NCBI GenBank assembly: GCA_014695345.1
Contig: JACJOC010000105.1
Coordinates: 1 to 48,603 of the forward strand
From: Cyanobacteria bacterium FACHB-471
GTDB lineage: Bacteria > Cyanobacteriota > Cyanobacteriia > Elainellales > Elainellaceae
Length of the DNA: 48,603 nt
Direction: 5' to 3'
A program made the position numbers and the translations under genes. The notes beneath the pieces are model-generated. The model saw only the letters and a list, made by a program, of their open reading frames with translations. It had not been told where the DNA came from and did not search any database. Below are positions 41,684-48,603 of the stretch, piece after piece; positions within the stretch are counted from its first letter, which is position 1; the number at the start of each line of letters is the position of its first letter.

Positions 41684-43488
41684 GTTGCTGTTGGCGAACG
41701 TACTACAGGTGTCTCATGGCGGTGCCAGTGCTGCAAAACGTGACACCCGAAGTTTAGGTAATGGTTCTCCCTTAAGCCAAGACACAATCCGAGCAAAGTT
41801 CATCGCTAGCGCTGTGAACACATGCTGAAGATGCGTCTTTGCAAGTCCTATATATCGAGTTCGTCTCAGCCCCAACACTTGAATACCAGTAGCCAGTGTC
41901 CCTTCAATCCCAGCCCGCCTGTCATACCGCTTCTTCCATTTCTTTGTCTGTTGCTGCCGTCGGATTGCCTCCAACGCTTTATGCTCCTGTTGTGGACGAA
42001 TCATCAGGTGACGCGGAGCATCCTTGCAACGCGTACAGAGAGATCGCTGTGCACAGTGACGACAATCTGCGATTGCGAACTTGACATGGAAGATAGGTCG
42101 ACCTGCCATGTCTTTTCCAGGCGACCAACTGCGACTCTTTTTACCCTGTGGGCAGGTTACCTTTTGAGCCTTCCAATTAATCCGGAACATGCTAAGGTCA
42201 TAGCCGTCACTGTTGGCTTGCCAACTCACATTAGGTCGCATTGGACCGATTAGAGTAATGCCATAGTCAGGTTCAGAATTAAGCAGGAGCGGAGAGTTGA
42301 CATAAGCGGTATCAACCAAATGCTCAGCGGGCAGTAAGCTTTTCGCCTCTAACGCTTTGTGGACTTCCTCGGTTTGCCCGAGGTCAGTTTGGTGTCTATG
42401 AGTTGTCATCACATGGGTAATCAGATGCACCTGTCCATCATCACAGGTTTCAGTCCAATGCACTTTGTAGCCTGTCCACGTCGTTGAGCGTTTGTTGCCA
42501 AAGCGAGCATCAGGGTCATACGGGGAGTCCATGCGCTCTCCTGCAGGTGGAATGTTCTTCGCGTCTCTCAGCCTCACCTGTCCCTCTACGATCTGGTACT
42601 GGTGAACCCAAGTGCGTCGAAGAATATCGACGGCGGGTAAGCGCCTCAACTCCACAGGTGCAGTAGCGTCTTCCCATACCCGCTCTAACAACTCCATCCC
42701 ATCGGTACCAATGACCTCTGCATACTCTTTGCGAGCAGCAATTCCTTTAGGTAAGTGATACTCTTCAATCGCACGACCGTAACGGTCAAACCATTCCAGT
42801 GACACCCAATCCTGTAACCACCCTGGTGCAACGGTTGCAATCTCGTTGAGCGTAGCCCGAAGGGTTTCACCCACACACTCAAGACGATTGAGGTCACGGG
42901 TGGCAGCCAAAACATGAGTCGAATCGGTTCGCTGTTTACCCCGCTGCTTGACCCATCCCTGGCGTTTGCACTCGTCCAGGAACACGTTGAGGAGACGTGC
43001 TTCAGCGTTGCCGTCAATCAGGCGTGTGCGAAACTCGCAAAGCACAGAGTAGTCAAACCCTGAGTCTGTCAACTCCAACCCCAACAGATACTTCCAATCA
43101 ATCCGACTACGCACTGCCTCTGCGGCTTGTCTATCGGTCAGGTCTTCGAGAAATTGCATGATGCAGATCAAGGCTAACTGACACGGGCTAATTGCAGATT
43201 GACCATAGACTGAAAAGAGATCTTTGAAGTCGCTGTCGTTGAAAAAGGTGCCAACTTGATCCCGTAAGGTGAGGTAGCGATTCCCATTTAGAAAAGCCAG
43301 TTTTGCAATTCGAACCGTTTCTTCAGGGACAGGAGGCAGAGCAGAAGGATGGAGAGACATACGAAGACTCCTGCACTAGAGCAGCTATAGGCTTATGCTA
43401 GTGCACTTAGCTTGCTTCTACTTGAGTGACCGTGGCGTACTACAGAATGAGGCTGTTTTGCCTGATTTTCCTATTCGCCAACAGCAAC
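41684..43488 (-). mobile_element. IS1182-family insertion sequence
   Basis: The element has 15-base perfect inverted ends, GTTGCTGTTGGCGAA (41684-41698) and TTCGCCAACAGCAAC (43474-43488). The 7-base word CACTGCT flanks both sides (41677-41683 and 43489-43495), and the uninterrupted copy at 36.6 kb contains CACTGCT once, so this is a target duplication. It is 1805 bases long, with one intact transposase gene. The unit can be recognised by comparison with the empty site. Confidence 0.85.
41714..43360 (-). CDS. IS1182-type transposase (DDE)
   Basis: A 548-residue transposase. The N-terminal part (DUF772-like) has GQSAISPCQLALICIMQFLE; the catalytic core shows Asp in RTDSTHVLAA, Asp in HLVDTAYVNS, and Glu in RAGIEGTLATG, as a DDE triad. 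A zinc-like Cys cluster (CRHCAQRSLCTRC) precedes the last. Length is normal and the frame intact, so the element may be active. It starts at ATG 43360. Confidence 0.88.
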   Translation of the reverse strand: MSLHPSALPPVPEETVRIAKLAFLNGNRYLTLRDQVGTFFNDSDFKDLFSVYGQSAISPCQLALICIMQFLEDLTDRQAAEAVRSRIDWKYLLGLELTDSGFDYSVLCEFRTRLIDGNAEARLLNVFLDECKRQGWVKQRGKQRTDSTHVLAATRDLNRLECVGETLRATLNEIATVAPGWLQDWVSLEWFDRYGRAIEEYHLPKGIAARKEYAEVIGTDGMELLERVWEDATAPVELRRLPAVDILRRTWVHQYQIVEGQVRLRDAKNIPPAGERMDSPYDPDARFGNKRSTTWTGYKVHWTETCDDGQVHLITHVMTTHRHQTDLGQTEEVHKALEAKSLLPAEHLVDTAYVNSPLLLNSEPDYGITLIGPMRPNVSWQANSDGYDLSMFRINWKAQKVTCPQGKKSRSWSPGKDMAGRPIFHVKFAIADCRHCAQRSLCTRCKDAPRHLMIRPQQEHKALEAIRRQQQTKKWKKRYDRRAGIEGTLATGIQVLGLRRTRYIGLAKTHLQHVFTALAMNFARIVSWLKGEPLPKLRVSRFAALAPP

Positions 43489-43536
43489 CACTGCTATACA
43501 AAGGCGTAAAGAGGCAGCGCGTGAAGCAGGAGGTGT

Positions 43537-43580
43537 AGTTAAACTCAGCGGAGCAGTCACCCACCCCGCTGAGTTTAACT
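43537..43580 (-). terminator. Terminator of the second hybrid kinase (shared hairpin family)
   Basis: Arms AGTTAAACTCAGCGG and CCGCTGAGTTTAACT are exact with 14 bases between. The distal arm ends at the first base of the kinase stop codon. The same hairpin with longer arms is at 48209-48266. Confidence 0.75.
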
Positions 43581-46500
43581 CAATGCCGATTTGAATTAAG
43601 TAGGGTAATGACTGCACTAACGAGTTGTTCTGGCTCTAGTGGTTTCGTCAAATGTTTTTGAAATCCAGATTGCAGCGCTTTTTCCTGATCAATTTCTGTG
43701 GCATAGGCAGTAAGCGCGATCGCGGGAATCATTCCGCCTTGAGCCGGTGGGCGTGAGCGGATCTGCTGCATCAGCATATAGCCATCGATTTCTGCCATAC
43801 CGATATCACTAACAATCATATCTGGGGTCGCCCGATCGAGTGCCTGCAACGCTTCTGAGCCAGAGGCAGCGGCAATCACCGTTGCCCCCTGTCGTTCCAG
43901 CAGAAACGCCTCAAACTCGCGGGTATCGGTATCGTCATCTACAAGCAAAATGTGTACATTTTGAAGCTGCATTTCTGAGTTGGCTTGAACCTGAACGGGT
44001 TCAAGATTGAGCGGGTTTGCTTGCAACGTCGGCAACTGCACAATGAAAGTTGAGCCTTGATGCTCACCGCTACTTTCTGCTTGAACCGTGCCACCATGTA
44101 GTTCCACAATTTGCCGCACGATCGCCAACCCCAACCCCAGACCACCAAATTTGCGAGTCGTTGAGCCGTCTTCTTGCCGAAAATACTCAAACACATGAGG
44201 CAGAAATTGCGGACTGATTCCCTTGCCCGTATCGATGACTCGAATTTGCACCGTCGAATTGCCCAAGCTGCCTTCCTCAGCAACTTGCTTCAGTTGAATT
44301 GTCACCTGCCCACCGTTGCCTGTGAACTTGAGTGCATTGGTGAGCAAATTCCAGACCACTTGTTGCAGCCGGGCAGCATCGCCAAAGACTGGAGCAACAT
44401 CCGAATCAAGGTCAAGCGTGATTTGGATGTTTTTCGCGTCTGCCGCTAAACTCACGGTTTCAACAGCAGCAGCAATGATAAATGCCAAACTGACCGAAGT
44501 CGTGCTTAAGCTCAGCTTGCCCTGCATGATGCGGGAAATGTCGAGCAAGTCCTCAATCAGTTGCGCTTGGAGTTTGGCGTTACGCTCGATTGTGGCTAAA
44601 GCATCCTTTTGACGGGCAGGAGCGACTTTGCCGTTTTGCAGCAGTTGTGTCCAACCCAAAATCGGATTTAAGGGCGATCGCAACTCGTGGGACAGCACGG
44701 CGAGAAATTCATCTTTGATGCGGTTCGCTCGTTCTGCTTCTTCTCGTGCTGCCTGTTCGCGATCTAAAACTTGTTTGCGTTCCGCTTCAGTCTGTCGCTG
44801 TTCAATCAGGTCGGCAGCCTGACGCGCCAACAGATCCAGAAAACGGAGTTCTTGCTCAGTCGGTCGGTGGTGTTTACGCCAATGCGTCGAAACCATACCG
44901 ATCCGCCTACCTGAACGTCCGATGAGTGGGGTAGATTGGGCAGAAATTAACCCAGTCTTGAGATGTAGACGGAGAGATCCGTCAGGGTCTTCGCTTTCTG
45001 GTGCATCAAAATCTACAAAGGCGCGCTTACCCGTTGCCAAAACCCTACCGCAAGACGTGATTGAACTGGCACTCATGCGCTGGAAACGCTTAATAACGGT
45101 TCGATCAATCCCCTGGGTGGCGATCAGCACTAGCTCTTGGGTTGATTCATCCAGCGCTTGAATTGAACCGGTATCTGCCCGTGTCAGGGTAATTGCAGCA
45201 GAGACAATTTCGTCGTAAAGCACCTGAATGTTGTCTTCAGCGATCATTCGTGCGCTCAAGTCGCGCAACAGCCGAGTATTTTTCAGATCGTGGGTAATGA
45301 TGGCTTCAGCTTGTTTGCGATCGCTGATGTCAGCAAACACGATCGCCACCTGGCACATGGCTGCATCGCCGACCCGCGACACCAAAACGTCAAACCAACG
45401 ATCGAGCGCATCCGAGCGCACTTCAGTGCGGATAGATTCACCGGTGTGAATGACTTGTGCGTAAAGGTCATTCCAATACTGTTCCAGTCCCGGTATCAGT
45501 TCACTTGCCCTTTTGCCTTCTGGGTTGGCAATACCGGTCTGTCGCTTGAAGGCTGGATTGGCTTGCAAAATGCGGTGATCAAACGGCTTGCCCTCGGCAT
45601 CAAAGAGCAGTTCAATCGTGCAAAACCCTTCGTCGATCGACTCAAACACAATGCGATACTGTTCTTCAGATTGACGTAGGGCGGCTTCTGCCTGTTTGCG
45701 TTCGTCTTCGACGCGCACGCGATCGGTGATATCTACCGCCGTTGCATAAAGCACTTGTGCTTCTAAGTGAGGCTGCGCTCTCCAGAGCAACCAGTGGTAG
45801 GAGCCGTCTTTGTGCCGATAGCGGTTTTCAAACGCAAACGTTTCATTGCCTGATAACACGCTGACGCTTTCCGACACAGATGCGAAGATATCGTCTGGAT
45901 GCAGGAAATCAGTCCAGGGGCGAGATGTCATTTCCTCAGGTGTCCAGCCGAGAATACGCTCAAAAGCTGGGTTGACCCAGTGGAAATAGCCGTGGCTGCT
46001 CATAATCACTTGTAAATCTGACCCCGCGGCAAGAAACCGATCTCGTTCCTGCTCAACTTTTTTGCGTTCAGTAATGTTGGTAAACAAAACGGCGAACTGA
46101 TGGTCTTGCGGCTCGCCGATGCAAAAAGCGTTGATGTCAAACCAACGATCTAGAGCACTTGCGTAATTCTCGAATCGAGCAGATTCCCTACTCTGTACGA
46201 CTCTGCCATAGATTTCAACCCAGTAAGCTTCAAGGTTGGGAGCGAGTTCCCGCATCCGTTTTCCTGTGGCTTGCTCCAATCCGGTGAGGTGTTCAAACAC
46301 TGGATTAACTTCAAGAAAGCGGTAATCAGCGGGTTTGCCGTTCTCATCAAACAGCATCTCGCAGATGCAGCAACCCTGGTCGGTCAACTCGAACAACGTC
46401 CGGTATCTTGCTTCGGATTCACGCAGTGCATCTGTTTGGGTACAGTTTTGCGACAGTACCGATGCGTGCGGCATCGCTTCGGGTCTTTGAGCTTGATTGA

Positions 46501-46663
46501 GTTCAGCTAACCGACTTTGTACTGCTACTTTCAAGCTCTCTGACCAGGTTTCGATCCCACCCAGTGGCGTTTGCGACCAGTCACACGATCGTAGTAACGC
46601 ACTGATCTCGCCGTTCCCTGCAAAAGGGGAGTCAGCAATTTCCTTTGGTTCCTCCGCCCTCAT
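43580..46663 (-). CDS. PAS-PAS-PAS-GAF hybrid histidine kinase
   Basis: A 1027-residue protein. Three PAS domains (about 75-200, 205-330, 340-455; ESEARYRTLFELTDQGCCIC, VNPAFERILGWTPEEMT, SEEQYRIVFESIDEGFCTIE) are followed by a GAF domain (about 470-630), HisKA (HELRSPLNPILGWTQLL, His near 658), HATPase (NLLTNALKFTG, DTGKGIS, GLGLGLAIV) and REC (ILLVDDDTDTREFEAFLLER, Asp in VSDIGMAE near 952). The start overlaps the stop of the XRE gene by the ATGA arrangement, so the two are translationally coupled. The kinase likely senses redox, light or small-molecule cues; which is unknown. Confidence 0.9.
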   Translation of the reverse strand: MRAEEPKEIADSPFAGNGEISALLRSCDWSQTPLGGIETWSESLKVAVQSRLAELNQAQRPEAMPHASVLSQNCTQTDALRESEARYRTLFELTDQGCCICEMLFDENGKPADYRFLEVNPVFEHLTGLEQATGKRMRELAPNLEAYWVEIYGRVVQSRESARFENYASALDRWFDINAFCIGEPQDHQFAVLFTNITERKKVEQERDRFLAAGSDLQVIMSSHGYFHWVNPAFERILGWTPEEMTSRPWTDFLHPDDIFASVSESVSVLSGNETFAFENRYRHKDGSYHWLLWRAQPHLEAQVLYATAVDITDRVRVEDERKQAEAALRQSEEQYRIVFESIDEGFCTIELLFDAEGKPFDHRILQANPAFKRQTGIANPEGKRASELIPGLEQYWNDLYAQVIHTGESIRTEVRSDALDRWFDVLVSRVGDAAMCQVAIVFADISDRKQAEAIITHDLKNTRLLRDLSARMIAEDNIQVLYDEIVSAAITLTRADTGSIQALDESTQELVLIATQGIDRTVIKRFQRMSASSITSCGRVLATGKRAFVDFDAPESEDPDGSLRLHLKTGLISAQSTPLIGRSGRRIGMVSTHWRKHHRPTEQELRFLDLLARQAADLIEQRQTEAERKQVLDREQAAREEAERANRIKDEFLAVLSHELRSPLNPILGWTQLLQNGKVAPARQKDALATIERNAKLQAQLIEDLLDISRIMQGKLSLSTTSVSLAFIIAAAVETVSLAADAKNIQITLDLDSDVAPVFGDAARLQQVVWNLLTNALKFTGNGGQVTIQLKQVAEEGSLGNSTVQIRVIDTGKGISPQFLPHVFEYFRQEDGSTTRKFGGLGLGLAIVRQIVELHGGTVQAESSGEHQGSTFIVQLPTLQANPLNLEPVQVQANSEMQLQNVHILLVDDDTDTREFEAFLLERQGATVIAAASGSEALQALDRATPDMIVSDIGMAEIDGYMLMQQIRSRPPAQGGMIPAIALTAYATEIDQEKALQSGFQKHLTKPLEPEQLVSAVITLLNSNRH

Positions 46664-46959
46664 GCTTTTAGCTCTCTTGCGGGAAAATATTTTCCTCGCA
46701 TTGCCTGACTTCGTTCCCGTAATGTTGCGTTGGGCGATTGGGACAACTGATGGAGTAGTATATCAATTTGCTTGAGTGCTAAGGGCGAAGGCGTAGCATG
46801 TCCATTTTCCCAGCGGTTGATCGTGGGAAAGGAGACGCCAAGCTGAGCCGCAAACTTTTCCTGAGTCAGCTTTAAGGTCTGCCGGAGTTCTCGAATCAGC
46901 TGACCAATAGCGGGTTGTTCGATCCCTAAATAGTCCTGATGAAAAGCCACATCGTTCAC
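46660..46959 (-). CDS. XRE-family regulator coupled to the PAS-GAF kinase
   Basis: A 99-residue HTH_3 protein starting with GTG 46957-46959. The recognition region LTQEKFAAQLGVSFPTINRW and ENGHATPSPLALKQIDILL resembles the XRE protein at 41021-41302. The stop overlaps the start of the kinase (ATGA), so the kinase is made with it. The pair is the second copy of a two-gene module. Confidence 0.85.
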   Translation of the reverse strand: MNDVAFHQDYLGIEQPAIGQLIRELRQTLKLTQEKFAAQLGVSFPTINRWENGHATPSPLALKQIDILLHQLSQSPNATLRERSQAMRGKYFPARELKA

Positions 46960-47686
46960 ACTTTATAAAGTCCTTTATCTGTATAAACGTCGGTTATTCT
47001 GAGAAGAAATCTATCTATCTCAGGGTAGGAGTGGATTTAGGTACCTGAACATAACTTCTAACTCAGCATTTTACGATTACGCAAACCAACGCCAATTGCT
47101 AGGGAGTTTGATCCCCTATGGGGGGTGATGAGCGAAGCTGTTATGAAATGCAATTAGGCTGAAACCAGTGCGGGCGCAGGAATTGAGAGCAGTTTGCATG
47201 TACTAAGAATTTCTGTTGTATCTCTCATTTGCCTCTACTGGCTAACGAATTTACGTTGTTTCAAGCTTGGGATTTGGTCTAATTGCATCTGGTGACAGCT
47301 TCGCTCTCATCACGCCAATCTGCGGTCACCAAGCAGTGGGTCACGGTCATTTATCGTGGAACGCGACCCATGTCGTGACCGAACAGCGGTACACTTAAGG
47401 TCTAAATACACTTTTGAGAGATCAAGATTTTATTTGACACCGTATCCTGAATTTTATTGATAGTGCTGCGCAACGCCATTGGGTGCAAAGGCTTTAGGGT
47501 GTGGTTCTTAGAGCTACTACCACTGTACTTGGTGAACACGCACGCATTCTATAAAACAGGCGATAAAGGATACCTGATAAATATGGGTTGGGCACTGTAT
47601 CAACCCATTCGGCAGATTCGTTCAACTGGAATCAGTGGCGGATACCTGGGTGTTTATCAACCATCAAAAAGGTTAAACGTATTTTC
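46960..47686. other. Long noncoding region upstream of ccmK
   Basis: It contains MITE A copy 3 (47124-47316) and, at about 47338-47385, an inverted GGTCACG/CGTGACC pair. A 83-codon open frame from 47457 overlaps the ccmK start in another frame and is not supported. The last 300 bases should hold the ccmK promoter. Confidence 0.45.
47124..47316. repeat. MITE family A, copy 3 (complete, inverted orientation)
   Basis: About 193 bases with imperfect inverted ends (GGTGATGAGCGAAGCTGTTA at the left and, read backwards from 47316, GGCGTGATGAGAGCGAAGCT at the right), each followed by ATGCAATTAG. It is the best-preserved copy. Interior words CTGGCTAACGAATTTACGTT match copy 2 read backwards. Confidence 0.75.
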
Positions 47687-48001
47687 ATGTCAATTGCTAT
47701 TGGAATGATTGAAACCCAGGGTTTCCCAGCGGTTGTCGAAGCAGCGGATGCCATGGTAAAAGCGGCTCAGGTTACCTTAGTCGGCTATGAAAAAATCGGC
47801 AGTGGTCGAGTCACCGTCATCGTCCGGGGCAATGTGTCCGAAGTTCAGGCCTCGATCGCCGCGGGCATTGAGTCGGTCAAGCGGGTTCAGGGCGGCTCTG
47901 TGCTGTCAACTCACATCATTGCGCGCCCCCATGAGAACCTGGAATATGTGCTGCCCATTCGCTACACCGAAGCAGTCTCGCAGTTTAGAGACGTGATGTA
48001 A
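47687..48001 (+). CDS. ccmK: Carboxysome shell protein CcmK2-like (BMC domain)
   Basis: A 104-residue single BMC-domain protein that forms hexamers in the carboxysome shell facets. The sequence ([60 protein letters not shown]) is close to CcmK2. The key central-pore region is KIGSGRV. ATG 47687 is the family's start, although no strong Shine-Dalgarno is visible. No other ccm gene is in the window; it ends at a strong terminator. It is an orphan ccmK, so either a dispersed shell paralogue or a plasmid-borne copy. Confidence 0.9.
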   Translation: MSIAIGMIETQGFPAVVEAADAMVKAAQVTLVGYEKIGSGRVTVIVRGNVSEVQASIAAGIESVKRVQGGSVLSTHIIARPHENLEYVLPIRYTEAVSQFRDVM

Positions 48002-48006
48002 AACTC

Positions 48007-48057
48007 CACTTAAAGAGAAGAGTGCGACGTTTTGCGCCGCACTCTTCTCTTTAAGTG
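48007..48057 (+). terminator. Strong terminator after ccmK
   Basis: Perfect 20-base arms CACTTAAAGAGAAGAGTGCG (48007-48026) and CGCACTCTTCTCTTTAAGTG (48038-48057) with an 11-base loop, 6 bases after the ccmK stop. There is no U-tract, but the stem is very stable. Confidence 0.75.
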
Positions 48058-48208
48058 AGGCAATTTGGATCGTGACGACGGGCGCAATCTCAGCAGCAGC
48101 AAGGCGCAACGAACCACCGCACGATCGACAAGCACCCTCGATCGCGGGATCGAGCAACAGCGGCATACTAGGCTTGATAGTAGCAGCGGAAAAATTCTGG
48201 TCGTTTGT

Positions 48209-48266
48209 GGGGTGTAGTTAAACTCAGCGGAGCAGTCACCCACTCCGCTGAGTTTAACTACACCCC
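48209..48266 (-). terminator. Terminator after the right-edge kinase (shared hairpin family)
   Basis: Perfect 24-base arms (48209-48232 and 48243-48266; core AGTTAAACTCAGCGGAG / CTCCGCTGAGTTTAACT) with a 10-base loop. It begins just 2 bases after the kinase stop codon (TAA, 48268-48270 on the minus strand) and shares its sequence with the hairpin at 43537-43580. Confidence 0.75.
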
Positions 48267-48267
48267 T

Positions 48268-48603
48268 TTATAGCTCACATTGCTGATCTAGAATTTTGGG
48301 GAACTTGATGATAAAGCTTGTTCCCTTGCTTTCGGTGCTTTCGACAGAGATCGTCCCTTGATGTGCTTCAACAATGCTCTTTGCCAGAAATAGTCCTAAA
48401 CCCCACCCCTTTTGTCCCTGGGCAGAGGTGGCTCGACGAAATTGTTGAAACAGAATCGACTGGGCATCAGGAGGGATTGGATTACCCTGGTTGTGGATAG
48501 TCAGGTTGACGTGGGTTTCCGTTTGCTCAAGCGTGAGTGTAATCGGTGTGTTAGGAGCACCATATTTCACAGCGTTGATTGCCAAGTTCTCAATGACTCG
48601 CCG
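48268..48603 (-). CDS. Histidine kinase, C-terminal fragment (HATPase), cut by window edge
   Basis: The frame enters from the right edge and ends at TAA 48268-48270. It has the N-box (RRVIENLAINAVKYGAPN), the G1 region (NLTIHNQGNPIP), the F-box (FQQFRRATSAQGQKGWG) and the G2 region (GLGLFLAKSIVEAHQG), a complete HATPase_c fold. No receiver follows. It belongs to the same HDLR-type class as the fragment at 1-143, on the same strand. Confidence 0.85.
   Translation of the reverse strand, partial: RRVIENLAINAVKYGAPNTPITLTLEQTETHVNLTIHNQGNPIPPDAQSILFQQFRRATSAQGQKGWGLGLFLAKSIVEAHQGTISVESTESKGTSFIIKFPKILDQQCEL

Larger units (their letters stand above)
41444..43506. mobile_element. MITE family B, copy interrupted by an IS1182-type element
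   Basis: The left end CGCCTTCGTATAGCACTCAA (41444) and the right end, reading back from 43506 as CGCCTTTGTATAGCAGTGG, are imperfect inverted repeats of about 40 bases (up to GGTCGC-AAGG). The interior up to 41683 and after 43488 matches the uninterrupted copy at 36593-36770 in reverse complement. The insertion sequence occupies 41684-43488. Confidence 0.65.

Noticed and set aside
1624-47483. A 15-base match (CAACGCCATTGGGTG) between 1.6 kb and 47.5 kb
   Set aside because: One site is inside the ATPase coding sequence, the flanks do not match, and no structure is shared.
47457-47708. An 83-codon frame upstream of ccmK
   Set aside because: It overlaps the conserved ccmK start in a different frame and its product shows no family features.

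Overview
The window looks like cyanobacterial DNA. The HIP1 octamer GCGATCGC recurs throughout, and there is a CcmK2-like carboxysome shell gene, a Uma2 nuclease gene and its broken paralogue, a DUF3854/helicase replication protein of the kind found on cyanobacterial plasmids, and large phytochrome-era style hybrid histidine kinases. Most of the first 18 kb reads as a plasmid backbone. The rest is a mosaic of accessory genes, recombinases, a group II intron, an insertion sequence and several families of small inverted-repeat elements. The genus cannot be named from the sequence alone. No tRNA, rRNA or CRISPR array was seen.

Layout. (1) 1-6.4 kb, minus strand: an operon starting with an actin-like (ParM-type) ATPase and a ribbon-helix-helix protein, followed by a soluble protein, two membrane proteins and a membrane-anchored P-loop ATPase; it ends at a cluster of TGTCGCG repeats spaced one helical turn apart. 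(2) 6.6-9.3 kb, plus strand: a divergent run of small genes (RHH protein, two coiled coils, Uma2, secreted protein, XRE regulator), three of whose junctions use the same stop/HIP1/start module. (3) 9.7-13 kb: the replication protein. (4) 13.2-18 kb: two secreted proteins facing each other, a Uma2 gene with an internal stop, a ParA plus RHH partition pair with a 40-bp palindrome, and a YhcG-type nuclease with an internal stop. (5) 18.7-24.5 kb: zinc alcohol dehydrogenase, SDR, alpha/beta hydrolase and cupin genes with an AraC regulator, probably a transferred aldehyde/alcohol stress cluster, with a TIGR02391 gene lodged in between. (6) 24.8-36.4 kb: a resolvase fossil, a secreted repeat protein, a TerB membrane protein, two short tyrosine recombinases, several orphan genes, attC-like hairpins and a group II intron with its maturase. 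(7) 36.8-47 kb: two paralogous XRE/hybrid-kinase modules separated by an IS1182-type element that landed inside a small inverted-repeat element. (8) 47.7-48.6 kb: ccmK, strong terminators and the C-terminal half of a histidine kinase.

The start of the window holds the N-terminal part of a histidine kinase and the end holds the C-terminal part of one, both on the minus strand. This would fit a circular replicon cut inside one gene, with a stretch missing at the junction, but it is not proven. The parts most worth a second look are the actin-like operon with its phased repeats, the XRE/kinase modules, the small-element families with a visible empty site, the intron inserted in a hairpin, and the attC-like hairpins beside stand-alone recombinases.
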